Origin: Tricholomella constricta
Lineage: Eukaryota > Basidiomycota > Agaricomycetes > Agaricales > Lyophyllaceae
Reading direction: 5' to 3'
Length of the DNA stretch: 64,000 nt
Assembly (NCBI GenBank): GCA_013368375.1
Contig: JAACJP010000012.1
Coordinates: 372,001-436,000, forward strand
Each line of letters opens with the position of its first letter. Position 1 is the stretch's first letter. Positions 1 to 11,611 of the stretch are shown here, in pieces. The translations under genes and the position numbers were made by a program. The notes beneath the pieces were generated by a model that was not told the origin of the DNA, searched no databases, and saw only the letters and a program-made list of their open reading frames with translations.

Positions 1-3000
1 GGCGCGTCCCCGAACTGAACATGAAAAGATTGTCCATTCTGCGAAGGAACGACTGAAATGTCGCGGAAGCCGATGACCTGAACAATATGGTGTTTGATCT
101 TCAAAAGTATGAAGCTGTCGATCGCAATACCGTCTGCGATCATCTGTAGACTCAACAAAATGAGTGATACCTGCAGCCATTGATAAAATCAAAAAGTTAT
201 AGAAAGTGAAGGACAGGGGGTGACTAACTCGTAAACTTGCCAAGTCCGGATCGCTGGGGTCTGATGGAAGACAATACAGTGTCTGCCCGCCTTCGTCAGG
301 AATGAAGGTCGCACACATAGATGATACGACGTACCAAACGAGCAGCCGCTGGCTCATCGTCATCAAAATCGTCCTCCAGCAGTGCCTCAACGACGGCATT
401 CCATGAAAGAACTACGGATTGATCCTCAGCATCGATGGTTGTGTAAAGCGAGCAAATTTTTCACCTCTCCAGCGTGGGAAATGGGGGTGGAGTTGTATAA
501 GGAACAAGACGAGCCTTATACGATCCGTGATAGGAGCCTTAGATAGCGACTCATTCCAGCAAGCCGAGATAGCTTTGAAATGAGCTGGAAGAAGACTCGC
601 AGAGAAAGCATCGACAGCAAGACGTATCTCCTCCTTTACAAAGTCCGTTCCATTAGCGCAATTGGTATTAACGAACACGAGGAACTCACCCGTTCATCTG
701 ACCACAGCGAGGTGAAGAAGTAGTGAAAAATGTCAATTACACTTGATTGCCATTGCCGATCCTCTACGCTGAATGAGGGACTGATGACGTCCAATATAAC
801 TCGAAACAAGCGAGTCACCGCATGAAACCTGGAAAGGTTTGAGTGATGAGAAATATTTTTGATTGATTGAAACGTGCCGCCGTTCCCATCGACTGGTCGG
901 GAGGAACCAAGTCTCCAAAACATCTCGGAAAGGCTCTGAATCAACGACCAAAATCCTCAAAAGGAAATGAGCCCGTAGATTCGATATCTCGGGGTTTTGT
1001 ATGTCGTAAATTTGCCAGGCACTGATACGTAGATAAGCATATTATTTGCACACCTGTTGCATACGCACCAATTCGCGAGGACTTTTCCATTGCGTAAGAT
1101 GAAATTATCGACCTCGTATGGCTCTAAATAAGGTGAATCGGTTAGGAAAAGATACAGAAATTGTGCCACGAGACAGGTTATGTCGTCCAGGTTCATAGTC
1201 ATATATTGCTCTATAGCTTCCATGAGTCGAGGATCGATGATCACAGGGTCCACAACGACTGAGCCGCGGACATTAATTTTTCTCCTGCAACTCTGATGAG
1301 CCCTGAGGAAAAACATTACTTGTGAGGGTTATACCGAGATGGAAGGCTGCTGATATCCTCCTCCTTGATCACGTTAAATTCGGTCATCTTTCCCTTATCA
1401 CAGCCATAGAGTAGCAAACACGTTGCTAGAGATACCCGTATGAACGAAACGCTATGAATGACTGAGTGAAGGGATATACAAGAGCGTTAATTGCAGGCTT
1501 GCCTATCATCGGCCGAGCCTCCGCTTCTCAAGAGACCACTGATCTGAGAGCTGTGTCTCGCATGAAGGTCGGAAAGTAAGGCCTGTATCTCCTGACGGCC
1601 CTTGGATGCAAGCCATGTCGAGGACATAATTGCTTTCGACAGCAGGAGAGAGTCAGACAGAGAGCAATCATATTCCGCACCTAAAGTGGAGAATGCCTTG
1701 AAGGTCGTGAGCGGTATCTCGATACCAGAACGGGCGAACAGGCAAAGCCATTGCAAGCTGCGCGTTAGCCCCTCCTTGCTCTCGGTTGCGACTCGTGTGA
1801 CCACACGCCATGGTTCAATCGACAGATTCACCGCCGCCAAGTCAGCATGGTCGACTCCCGTTGAATAGTGAGTGACGCCCTCAGTCTCGCGGGGAAATAA
1901 CCTGAATAGGGAAGGAATAGACTGAAAGATACAGTCAGATGCCGAGTAAGTAAAGAATGGAAGAAACCTCTCAAACTTCTTCATACAGGCCGTGAACTGT
2001 TACAGACTCTAGCCAATGAAGGAATAGCTCGTCGAAGACATCGAAAGCGATAGAAATATGTGACAATCTTGTAATAAAGTGAAGAACTTTATCGCATTGA
2101 CGGAGGAGTCTATCCTGGAGAACGGCGGCTTGAGCGACCAATCGAAAGGAGTATTCATTTTCGTTACCTTGTGTGCAACAGCTGGCGTAACGCCGATTTT
2201 ATCGACATTGGCGGAAGGTATCTCTGCTTCTAAGCAGGCTTCATAGATCAGGGCCGCGTACGATGTCTTGTCCAAGTCATGCAAAGCCATGAGCCAGGGT
2301 TTGGTGTACCGGGAGAGGAGTGTACGTCTGGTGGCCAGATAGTCACCGCCATTATTGACTGAACTCGATGGCATAGGGCGTGAGATATGAGATGAGGGCC
2401 AGAGAACAGGATCCTGAGTTGACCGGACTCCAGGAAGTGTTTTCTGCTTCGCCAGGTAATCACGTAGAATGACAGCCAATTGACTATCCTGAGTTGGCCT
2501 TCTTTGAGTCTATGCTGCGTAGAGGATCGAGCCACCTACCTCTGCAAGTATCCACGAGAGTATACTTCGTGTAAGCCTTCGCAGCGCATATTCAGAGGCG
2601 AGGCCATTTGGCCACAGCCTCCGCGCAAGCAATAAGAAACCGACCTCGTTAACAGACAGATCAAGGTCGGTAAGGCATGCTTCTACGGTCGCAACCAACG
2701 TTTCGACGTTCGGGGATAGATCAAGGCCGAAGGGGAGAGGGAAAACGCAATAAATATCGGTGGGATTATCGGCGTTGAAGAGAACATGATTATGGTCAAC
2801 TCGGTTGAATAAACCAAGATGATGTAAATGCGAGAGGAGGTGCCGTGCAGCAATATCCGAGTGTACGTTGAACCCGTACCCTAGTGCATCACGCATGTGA
2901 GAAAGGGGGACGGCTTCGAAGGGTTGCGCGGATCCTTCGGAGGTGGAGGCCAGTAGATGATCCGGCTGTGTAACGCTGAGGAGTTCAGAGGACGAACTAG

Positions 3001-5524
3001 GTGGAAATTGCTGCTCCGTGGGAGACCTGATGACCGAACAGATATACATGAGGTTTGACCAGTCAAACATCATGAAGTGCTCCGAATGTGCTAGGTGGTT
3101 TTCCTCCGTATAATCGTCCATTGCATTAGAAAACGGCAGGCTGCCGGATGACAGAAGATCCTCACACCATTTGATGACGCGGTGAAGCTCGAATTCATTC
3201 ACTTCATGATGTTTTGCGTGCATCGCATTTCTTCCGTTCTGCATGACGACCACGGAGCCCAAAGCTATCCCGCTGGTAATTATCTGCAACTGAATCCACA
3301 TTGCTGCATGAAATATTGAAATATCTTCAAAGCCTCTCGTCGCGAGCTCCTCGTTAGAAAGCTGAAGTATATCATGATGGTAGTCGACACAGGAGCGACG
3401 CAAGTCCTTCCAGTCGATGTTTACATGGTCCGAATTGAGTGTCGAAGAGGAGCAAGGAGGAATTTTGGAGGCAGGCGTATCCGACAAGCACGTAGTGTGA
3501 ATAAAGTGCATACAGGATGCACAGTTGAGTCCCTGATTCGTGCATCCCCAGAGTGGCTTCCGACATACGACACAGAGGCACAGAGTGAATAAATTGACAG
3601 GTCTGAAGACGTGTCTGTGCTTCTGGGTCATTCCAGAACCTGTACTCCTCTCGGTAGACATGCTGGAAAAACGATACATCGCAACACGTTGAACAGTTGG
3701 ATCCGAGACCAAGGCATATTGGAGAAGATGACTGCCATCGGGATGATCATAGCAATCAAAATGAACTCCGCACATGCACAGTGGACATAGGAGGCCAAAC
3801 CCACGTATGCGGCGAGAACAAGATCGGCAGTCATGCTGAGAGAAGCCAATTAGATCAGGCCGGTCTGGATTCGAGGGAAAACGCCACGGAACGAATTGGT
3901 GATTACGGGGTTTAAGAGGCTGCATAGACTCCCCAGACTCTTCCAAAGTGTAAGACTCGTAAAAAGGTCGGCTGACCACAATATGGCCCACAGCTTGGGG
4001 CCAAAATGCGCATAAGATGGCAAGAGCAGTGCGCCGAGATTTAGACGCATGATATCCAGCAACTTGAAGCACATCGCAGTAGGCATCTACCTTCTTTTCT
4101 ACAATTAACTGGAGAAGCCTGCAAAAACGGTGAAGCACATCCGTGTGCCTATCCGAGCGTGGCTCGAGGTTGACACATTCCAAAATGGTCGCAAGCAATG
4201 GTCCAACCACAGAGGACAAGGAATACAGGGATAGCGACTGTAATGGGGCGTGAGTCGATCGCAATTTCAGTGCAGTATTCGGGGCGGAAGACCACGGAAC
4301 CCATCGAGGATGATCTAGTCCTGCGTTGGGCGTCTCTTGGACCGTATCGATGTGTATTTCAACAACAGAAGAGCCCGCGCTATTCAACGGCTCTACGATA
4401 CTTGTGTCATGCTCCAAACTATGAGAGATTATAGTCGACTCACTTTCCAAGCCATTAATACCGGATGAAACATCGTTGATGCCTTGGATCTGTTCAAGGT
4501 TTTCCAACATACCTCTGATCACGGTAGTTTCAAAGAAAGTCAATAACCGGCCATGCATTTCGGGTCGAAATGTGGAGAACGATGGGATCATCGCAAATCC
4601 AATCTTCCTGGTGATATTGGGGTCGTAACGGTTTGCATGGATAAGAAACCGTGCTACATCCAAAGTCAATGCCTGCAAAGCATTCGGGGGGCGCGAGGGT
4701 CGCGGGGATGCAACTTGGTAACGACAATCCTCTAATACAATAGATGCAAGAATGGATATGCACGAGGAAAGTAGCTCAGGTGCTCGCGTTCGCCTTCCAT
4801 CGGAAGGGGAGGGGGAACGAGAACGAGCCTTCGGACCTACAGGCTGAAGACTGTTTCTCGTGCGACGAAATGGCGAGATTGCGGGTTTACCGCCAGGCTC
4901 GTGGTCATGGTTCTGAACCGAATGGCTGAAGCCCATAACTCAGCGAGGACGATGATGGTAGACTAAGGATACACACTTTTCATCGAAGATATACCATCCC
5001 TGGTCCACGGACATGATCAAAACGTCCTTGAGCTGCAGCATAAGGTCGTATGTGGCGTCTGTTGAGAATCCATGTTCTCCGTCATCGTCGGAGTCGTCCT
5101 CTACGGTACCTGCCTGTGTCTGCAACCTGCCTTCCTGTTTTTGCTTCTTAATCTTCACAGCGTCTTTTACAGTTTCCAACAGAGCACCAAGGTTCTTCTC
5201 GGCCGCCTGATCCTCCGTGTTACCAAAAACGTCGAAAATGGATGAGGGCAAATTCCTCCGCTCGAGCTGATCTAGAACATGGGCAAGTAATTTGCGGGAC
5301 TCAGTTCGCGCCCTGTTGTTGGTCTTCTTCAGAGATGTCTGCGTTCGGGAAGTGGTGGGCAATGTGGGAGAGGTTTCGGCTCGAGGGGAAATGGAAACAC
5401 GCAGGGGAGGAATATCGGTGTGCGCAGGAGAGGTTGGCGAGTCAATTGAGAAGCTGAAGTCTTCAGTCACAGTGGTATCGATGGCAGCAATGCGACTGCG
5501 TGGCGAGGGGGTCAGTAGGTTCAT
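1..5524 (-). CDS. Large protein with paired C1-like zinc fingers, C-terminus beyond the window (possibly UNC80-like)
   Basis: The product was not firmly recognised. Reading frames on the minus strand join into one long multi-exon gene. Exon 1 is 5524..4977, followed by a 51-nt GT-AG intron. The second exon starts at 4925 and runs to about 2541, where GAG|GTAGGT is the donor. Further exons cover about 2009-2490, 1487-1984, 957-1316 and below, and the C-terminus lies left of position 1. The first 180 residues are Ser/Thr/Pro-rich with an acidic patch. The long exon is mostly helical-looking and holds two Cys/His clusters in its middle. The second (HRHVF...CVVC...CASC...HTTC) fits the H-x12-CxxC-...-CxxC-x4-HxxC pattern of C1 domains. 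The first is a similar but shorter CxxC/HxxC cluster. Fungal UNC80-related channel-complex scaffolds are one possible identity, but this rests on general architecture only. Confidence 0.6.
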
Positions 5525-5642
5525 TGAAGCCTGCTTTAAGTTGTCAAAGCCATGCAGATGAATGTGGTATGAACTGCGTGGTCTCCAGCATCAAGCACGC
5601 AACTTGACCTTTGTTATAGTTGAACAATCTTAATCAACCACC
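5525..5642. promoter_or_regulatory. Shared divergent promoter region
   Basis: Only 118 bp separate the start codons of the zinc-finger protein (minus) and the DUF4211 protein (plus). Both promoters must therefore overlap or lie in the 5' parts of the genes. I see no clear TATA box. The plus-strand start has the context accaccATG. Confidence 0.5.
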
Positions 5643-7451
5643 ATGCCATCTACGAGAAAAACTTCTCAATCGCTTAGGCAGACGACTCTCTCCGAACCTC
5701 TCAAGTCCTCTACTCGTGCTTCCTCGTCCAGGCTCCCTTCGTCCCCAGTACTATTGAAACGGAAACGGAAACGGAACGCCATCCTCCCACAAGGGACCGA
5801 CCACGATGACGACGCTGGCCTTGGCTCAATCAAGTTCGAGCCTCAGAAGTCCCGCCTTAGCTCTGACGATGACGTGGTCGTTTCCGCACATAAAAAACGC
5901 AAGGCAAGCATGGTCTTGGACAGCGACGATTCACTGAGTCGCGTCCAAACAAGGACGCGTCTTGAAAGGAAGGGCAAGTCCCGCAGGTTCGACGACGACG
6001 ACGACGACGACACACAGCAGCCTCGTAGACGTAAACTTGTCAAAAAGCGCGCTATCGCTCTGACTTCATCGTCTGATGACGAAGATCTCGCCGAGGAGGT
6101 CGAGAAGGACCGTGAGTTGACTATGCCTCACTCATATCCATGTCCTTGACGCCTCAGCACCCAGGTATCCTCACAAGCCGACTTCGCAAACGCGACAAGA
6201 AAACAGCTTTCCAAAAAAGTCTCGAAAAACTGAGGAGTACGGAACTGTCTCAAATGAGTTACCTAGGCTGACATGGCACTCAAAAGGACGAAAACAAGGC
6301 AAACCATCCGAGTCTCCATCGTCAGAGGACGAAGAAGAAACCAGCGGATCAGGGGACAGAAATACCCCCTTCAAGGGAGCAAAACCAAGCAGTGATTATG
6401 ACAGCCTTTTCGACGAAGAATCGGATGCCAGTCATTCATCCGACTTCATCGTAGAGGACGACAACAACAATGTCATTGCTGCGTTACCGATGCAATTCAG
6501 CATGGAATCCCACCAAGATCTTGACCATCAATTCAAAAAGATTTTCCAGTTTTTCGTGCACATAGCTGCCCGTCCTGCAAAGGAGAGGCATCATTATATG
6601 AAGGAGCAACTGCGAAGTACGTGCTACCAACATACTATTTGTGCTAGTTGAATCATTAATATGGGTTCAATGTTAGAGGAAGAGTACTTCTCTGTGCCCC
6701 TCCAGATGGTTCGTCGGAAAATATCCGGTTTGAGAGATTCGCTCGTCGCATCTTCGGTATGGCGTCCGGCATTCAAGAATCCGTTGGAGACCTATCCTGA
6801 GTTTGATTTGATACCGCTTGATTTTGCGATTCCGTCTTGCGATGCTTGTCACCTCGGTGGAAGGTTATCAACTCTGGTCGGTCGGCTGAGTGGCGTGCCA
6901 TATGATAGATGGGGTTTTGAAATCAAGGTGAGTTCGACCTCGACCAGGCGGCCAAATACTTTGGAGTACATCAAACTGATAGTCGCATGAAGGACAAGGA
7001 GCGGTCCAGCAGCTCTGATAGTGACGATTCGGAAGGTGAGGACAGCGATGCTGGAAGCTCAGGCTCTGAGGACCAACCGGCTGTCATCGAATTTAACCTG
7101 GGTAGATTTTGTGCGAGACGCACACAGGTATACCACGAATTCACACATTGGGAGGTTCGTATATCATTCAGTCATTTGCCAATGAGATGATGGATCAATC
7201 TGTAGTACGCGCTCTTCAAATGCATCCGCGACGAAGTCGACGAACTTCATGCATCTCGTCAGTCGGGTGGTTTCTTCCGTATAGCATATGTTGGGGGTAT
7301 GAAGCCTCCGGAGGACCTTGACGACGCAGATAGTATCTGTGAATGGCTTGACCAACGGAAGGTGATAGATATGGAGTGGAAAAAGTTGAAAGACATGATG
7401 GAAAGTGCGCGGCATCTTGAACTGGACAGAAAGAAAGGAGATAATGACTAG
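5643..7451 (+). CDS. DUF4211-domain nuclear protein
   Basis: Six exons (5643..6111, 6165..6236, 6287..6616, 6677..6927, 6993..7154, 7206..7451) encode 509 residues. The first ~240 residues are low-complexity, basic and acidic by turns (KRKRKR, a run of seven Asp, SSSDDED), typical of a disordered nuclear tail. The conserved part begins at DFIVEDD and continues through IFQFFVHIA, the VWRPAF segment and a CDACHLGGR motif. It then has a Ser/Asp/Glu-rich insert and FCARRTQVYHEFTHWE. This is the pattern of the fungal DUF4211 family, which has no established biochemical role. The CxxC in SCDACH suggests a possible metal site, which is inference. The C-terminus is Lys-rich and helical. Confidence 0.85.
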
Positions 7452-7615
7452 CTAGGACTCGACTACAGAATTAAATAACGGCATGTTGTTGTAGGCAGCC
7501 TATTGAAGTGGAATGCTTGTAGCAGACGCCGTCATTTGTTTACATTTGCTTTAAATGGATGGCGTCACCGCTTAAACATTTGGTAAGTACTAGTACGCTT
7601 CTACTACCAGTTTGA

Positions 7616-8456
7616 ATGGCTTATCCTCACTATACACCGCCGCCTGGAACCCATACGCCAGCATCTACCACGTACCCGTACGGCGCGTATCACCCTACGC
7701 CTCATGGCGCCTATGCTCATCCTCAAACACCTGGAGCTTATTCATATCAACCCTCGGCCTATCAAGCTGGAGTCACTGGCTATGGATGGACCTATCCGTA
7801 CACCTACATGCCGCATCCCGCTCAACCTACTCATACACCAACACCAACACCAACGCCTGTCGCCCAAACTCCCGCTCCCGTAACTGCCCACACTTCAGCA
7901 ACTCCCACCACCATGGCCCAGGTTCCGCCAAGGACAACGACCTTCACGTCGTACACGCCATCATACATGAGAGAGAGCGCGGCTACCGCGTCTTCTGGCG
8001 GTGCGACGGGACGCGGTCCACGTAAACAATCCAGTGTGAAAGGACTGTTCACTAAAGAACGTAAGCGACCAAGGAATTAACATCACTCGATTTGACTCAT
8101 TTATTACCGATAAAAACATCGCAGTAAAGAGTATAATGTACGGATTTGGCGACGACCGCAATCCAGCAAATGATACTGTAAATGTGATGGAAGAGATCCT
8201 CGTCGAGTATATCACCGATGTTGTACGGCTGCTTCATCTATTTGCAGAGTACGATAAACTTATTGCTCACCAGTGCCAAACCGCTGGCGCGTCGTCCCGA
8301 AAGGCTCGACTATCGATAGAAGATTTACGGAGGGCACTCTCGCGACCAGCCGATGCGAAGAAGCTCGCACGTATGGAGGAGCTTCTGTTTATGCAGGAGG
8401 ATATCAAGCGTGCACGCGCACAGTTCGATGACGCTGCCAATCCGAACGAATACTAG
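7616..8456 (+). CDS. TAF13: TFIID subunit TAF13 with long low-complexity N-terminus
   Basis: Two exons (7616..8060, 8125..8456) encode 258 residues. Across the junction the protein reads LFTKELKSIMYGFGDD, the start of the TAF13 histone-fold domain. The fold continues with VMEEILVEYI, then LSIEDLRRAL and LARMEELLFM. TAF13 pairs with TAF11 through histone folds inside TFIID and acts in RNA polymerase II initiation. The histone fold occupies about residues 143-250. The ~140 residues before it are Tyr/Pro/Thr/Ala-rich (YPYGAYHPTPHGAY and PTPTPTP runs) and are absent from compact TAF13 proteins. There is also an insertion between helices (SSRKAR). The start ATG is the first in frame and precedes the low-complexity tail. 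The alternative of two separate genes is disfavoured because the splice recreates the family motif exactly. Confidence 0.92.
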
Positions 8457-8866
8457 GAATATCACCTATAGGATGTTCCACATGCTTAACTTGTAAGTAC
8501 GTGGTTGTCGGACTGCTCATGCCTTGCCCGATTAATAGCTGATAACACGAAATGTTGTATTTTCAGAAAACTCCTAAATCACCGAGATAGCCCCTCGTGG
8601 TTCCTCGAAATGCGGGCAAAGCAACCCGACTTCTCTCGCCCCTAACATCGCTATCTGTTGTGGATGTCTCGGGGTGTGGTGATTGCCATCTGGAACACGA
8701 CATCGGGCTCGGTGACCTGGTCCAAGATGAAGAAATCCGGATTCGCCCTTTGATAGTCCCATTTGTTCATGTTACAGCCGCATGCTGCCATGTGAGTTAG
8801 AACACCACTTCGAGTAGAGTTATGTAGGCGGATGCAAGCTGTTTCTGACTGCGACCTGATCATTGA

Positions 8867-9541
8867 TCATTCTTCCATGGCTTCGTGAGGTGGCTCGTCT
8901 TCCTGTTCTTGATCGTCCTGCTGGGCTGTTCGTGCTTGAACACCTGGTGTATAGACCCATGAGCAAATCGGCACTTTAGGGGCGAAATCACGGAGACCGA
9001 CCTCCGCTCTGGGCAAGCGGCTTCAAATTTTGCTTAAGCCACTCTTCCGACTCCCAAACTGACCAAAATAACGAAAATCAATGCGAGGATGGGCGATGAT
9101 TCTGCGACATAACGCACCAGCCCTGTTTCCACCCAGTTGGAGAGGCGTTTTCATGGGTCTTGCCAAGTTGACTTTGATGACCTTTCCGCGAAGTTCGTTC
9201 AAGTCCATGTTGTCAATTGCGTCCTGTGCATCAGCGGAGGAGCTATATGTCACAAACGCAAAGCCACGATGTTTCGCTTCTAGTAGAAAGTCAGATATTT
9301 CACCACGATGGGGATTCGCCATTACCAATTTGTTGATTGGGGTTCGTGGCAGCAGATGGTAGCTGGACTTCGATTATGTCTCCTGTGTTGCCGATTGGAA
9401 GATTAAGAATTACGGAGTATAGAGTCACAGTGAAACGAACACACCGAATGTTGAAAAGTTTTCGTAAATGATGGCCTCATCCACATTATCACCAATGCCG
9501 CCGACGAAAACGGTCTTTTTAGATTTGGTACCTTCTTCCAT
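8867..9541 (-). CDS. Stand-alone RRM protein resembling the PPIE (cyclophilin E) RRM
   Basis: Five exons (9541..9445, 9382..9326, 9279..9118, 9058..9002, 8943..8867) encode 149 residues. One RRM spans about residues 8-90. RNP2 is [11 protein letters not shown]1 is HRGFAFVTY, and the end of the fold is [11 protein letters not shown]. The tail ([14 protein letters not shown]) matches the short segment after the RRM in metazoan cyclophilin E. Here it is followed by a Gln/Asp/Glu-rich end and a stop, so no peptidyl-prolyl isomerase domain is present. The expected role is RNA binding in or near the spliceosome, by analogy with PPIE. The last splice donor (GAG|GTCGGT) is weak. If it is not used, the protein ends a few codons later at GGRSP. 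Confidence 0.85.
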
Positions 9542-10274
9542 GAGTGCAGGGTGTAAGGACTCGGAGAACGCTGTGGCTGGAATAGTCAAAGAGAGAAAGG
9601 GAGTTCACACGATGAACGGACAGAACACGGTGCACGTGGAAAGTGGGAATCAGTTTCAGTCCATCTCAATTCAAAGTTGACGGATCCCCAATCTGTCGCG
9701 TTCATCCCACTTGAAACCTTTAATGCGATGTGATTGCGTTGACATCCCTCGTCGGCGAATTTCCCCTCGCTCCCGGTCGGTTCCTCATCTGCTTCTCACC
9801 CATGTGCCCTCACCGTATCTGGATCGGCCGTTGAGTTGTGTATGCGGTCGCCAGTTCAGATCCCCGAGCCTGTTGTGCATTTCAATTGTCCTGGGAATCA
9901 ATGTCCAAAATCACTCATGTTGTCCATACGGTGTTACTGGATCGGGAACATTGTTCGAACACCTTGCGTTGCTATTCCGCCGAGTCCATCTTGAGGATAA
10001 TAATCCCAAACTCGAATGGATCGGAAAAGATTTTGATATGCTTTGGGTAAGGCCTTCTCCTGACAGCCATGCCATACGCGGACACCATTCATATTTATAA
10101 ACCTGCGATTCGCTTTACATCTCTACTAGCATTCCCCCAATATCGCCTATCCTCCCGCTTTCCAGCACAGACTACTATTGACTTGTTTCTTGACCTTTTG
10201 TGGACTATTATCTTTCATTTGATGTCCTTGGGTTGACACATCCAATACCTCGCCCGCTCTCTTAATCCCCGCCC
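9542..10274. promoter_or_regulatory. Divergent intergenic region, with TATAAA at 10096
   Basis: This 733-bp region lies between the RRM gene (minus) and the kinase-like gene (plus). A TATAAA sits at 10096..10101, 174 bp before the kinase-like start. The remaining leader is pyrimidine-rich (10120-10260), as is common in fungal 5' untranslated regions. A 126-codon frame from 9723 has no recognisable protein character, and I treat the stretch as noncoding. Confidence 0.4.
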
Positions 10275-11478
10275 ATGTATAGCGCCTGGGGGCCAGACTT
10301 TGAACACCTGCCAGAATCACCATGCTCTTCGGACTCCTCGTTTGATGAAGACGAAGTCAACCGCCGCATAGCCCCTCACTGGCCGAGCTACAGAAACGTC
10401 TTGAAACTCCGGGGATTTCGGCTCGAGACGGTTCGGGATGTGAAAGAATTTTACAAGAACTGTTTGCAGAATGACGGTACAAATGCCACCACACCCAGCT
10501 TGGGATATCTGCGTGCATGTGAAATGAAGGACAACGATGCCCTCTGTCCGGACGCAGGATTGGTGAGTTTGCAGTGTGGTAGAGATCTGCTGTGTGTTGA
10601 TCAAGTGGCACCAGCGAGACAACTTGTTCCGAGGATTTCGTATCTGCGATGGAACAAGGGTCATGGTCAAGGCTGTCCATATATACAGCCGCGAGTACGA
10701 CGTTATCCGCCTGCTCTGTACACCGTTGCTCCGGGATGATCCAATGAATCACACAATACGTCAGTGCCTTCCAATGTCCGGTCTATAAACCTAATTTTAG
10801 ATCCATCATTCACAGCCGTCCTGGATTTCGTTGAAGTGCTCGACGACAATATCGTGTTCATCGTGATGGAGGAGTGGTCTTCACAGCTCATCACTGATAC
10901 TCCTTGTTGTCTGAGCCTCTTTCTAGCCGCCCTTCGCCAGTGTATCGAGGTACTTGGCCGTCCATCTACTCTCAGAGCTCATCATCCCTCAACTGACCTC
11001 CACAGCACGCCGTTTTCATGCACAAACACCACATAGCCCATCTTGACATCTCTTTGCGTAATTTGTTGACAGATTACAATGGCCACTACGCCTATATCGA
11101 CTTCGAGCTCAGCCGAAGGTATACAGGGACATCCAATCCCGTTATTTGTGGTTATCGCGGGACAGAAGTTCCCCCCGAATGCGAGCGGGGTGAGCTCGCT
11201 GATCCTTACAAAGTCGACGTGTGGGCACTCGCTGTTCTTATCCTGCGCGCATGCAAGGTACACACTCGCACATGCTAATAGTTCCGCTTCGAATACGCTA
11301 ATGCCATGCATAGTTAACTGGGTACTACATCCCTGAACTCATGGAGGTCATCAAGCCCATGCTTCACGAGGCTCCTCAACATCGCCCGTCAATTCGTCAC
11401 GTTTTACATGCATTCGATGGTATGGTTTCTATGATCGGCGACCGTCATCTGGCCTCGACATGCCCGAGCTCCCATTGA
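10275..11478 (+). CDS. Kinase-fold protein with degenerate catalytic motifs
   Basis: Five exons (10275..10562, 10606..10759, 10801..10949, 11006..11257, 11314..11478) encode 335 residues. The C-terminal two thirds has the order of a protein kinase. The VMVK stretch would hold the ATP-anchoring Lys, EYDVIRLL resembles the C-helix and VFIVMEEW the hinge. The catalytic loop is HLDISLRNLL, FIG/DFG becomes YIDFELS, TEVPPE fills the APE position, and YKVDVWALAVLIL the F-helix. Two key positions depart from active kinases: the catalytic-loop Lys is Ser, and the DFG Gly is Glu. Lineage-expanded kinase-like families of this type are abundant in Agaricomycetes and mostly uncharacterised. Whether it is an active kinase or a pseudokinase cannot be told from sequence. 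The exact 3' end could shift, since a donor-like GTATGG occurs at 11420. Confidence 0.75.
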
Positions 11479-11611
11479 TCACGGACAAGGAGCTGTATTT
11501 GTGTGCGAGATTGTGTCCAAGTACAGGTACTCTTAAATTATTAGCAATGTCCAGCAGTACCGTAATACGATAAGTAATGGTAATACAGAATCATGTACAT
11601 GTTACCTTAGC

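Noticed and set aside
9723..10100. 126-codon plus-strand frame upstream of the kinase-like gene
   Set aside because: No family resemblance, no splice partners that extend it, and it lies in a promoter-like region with a TATAAA following.
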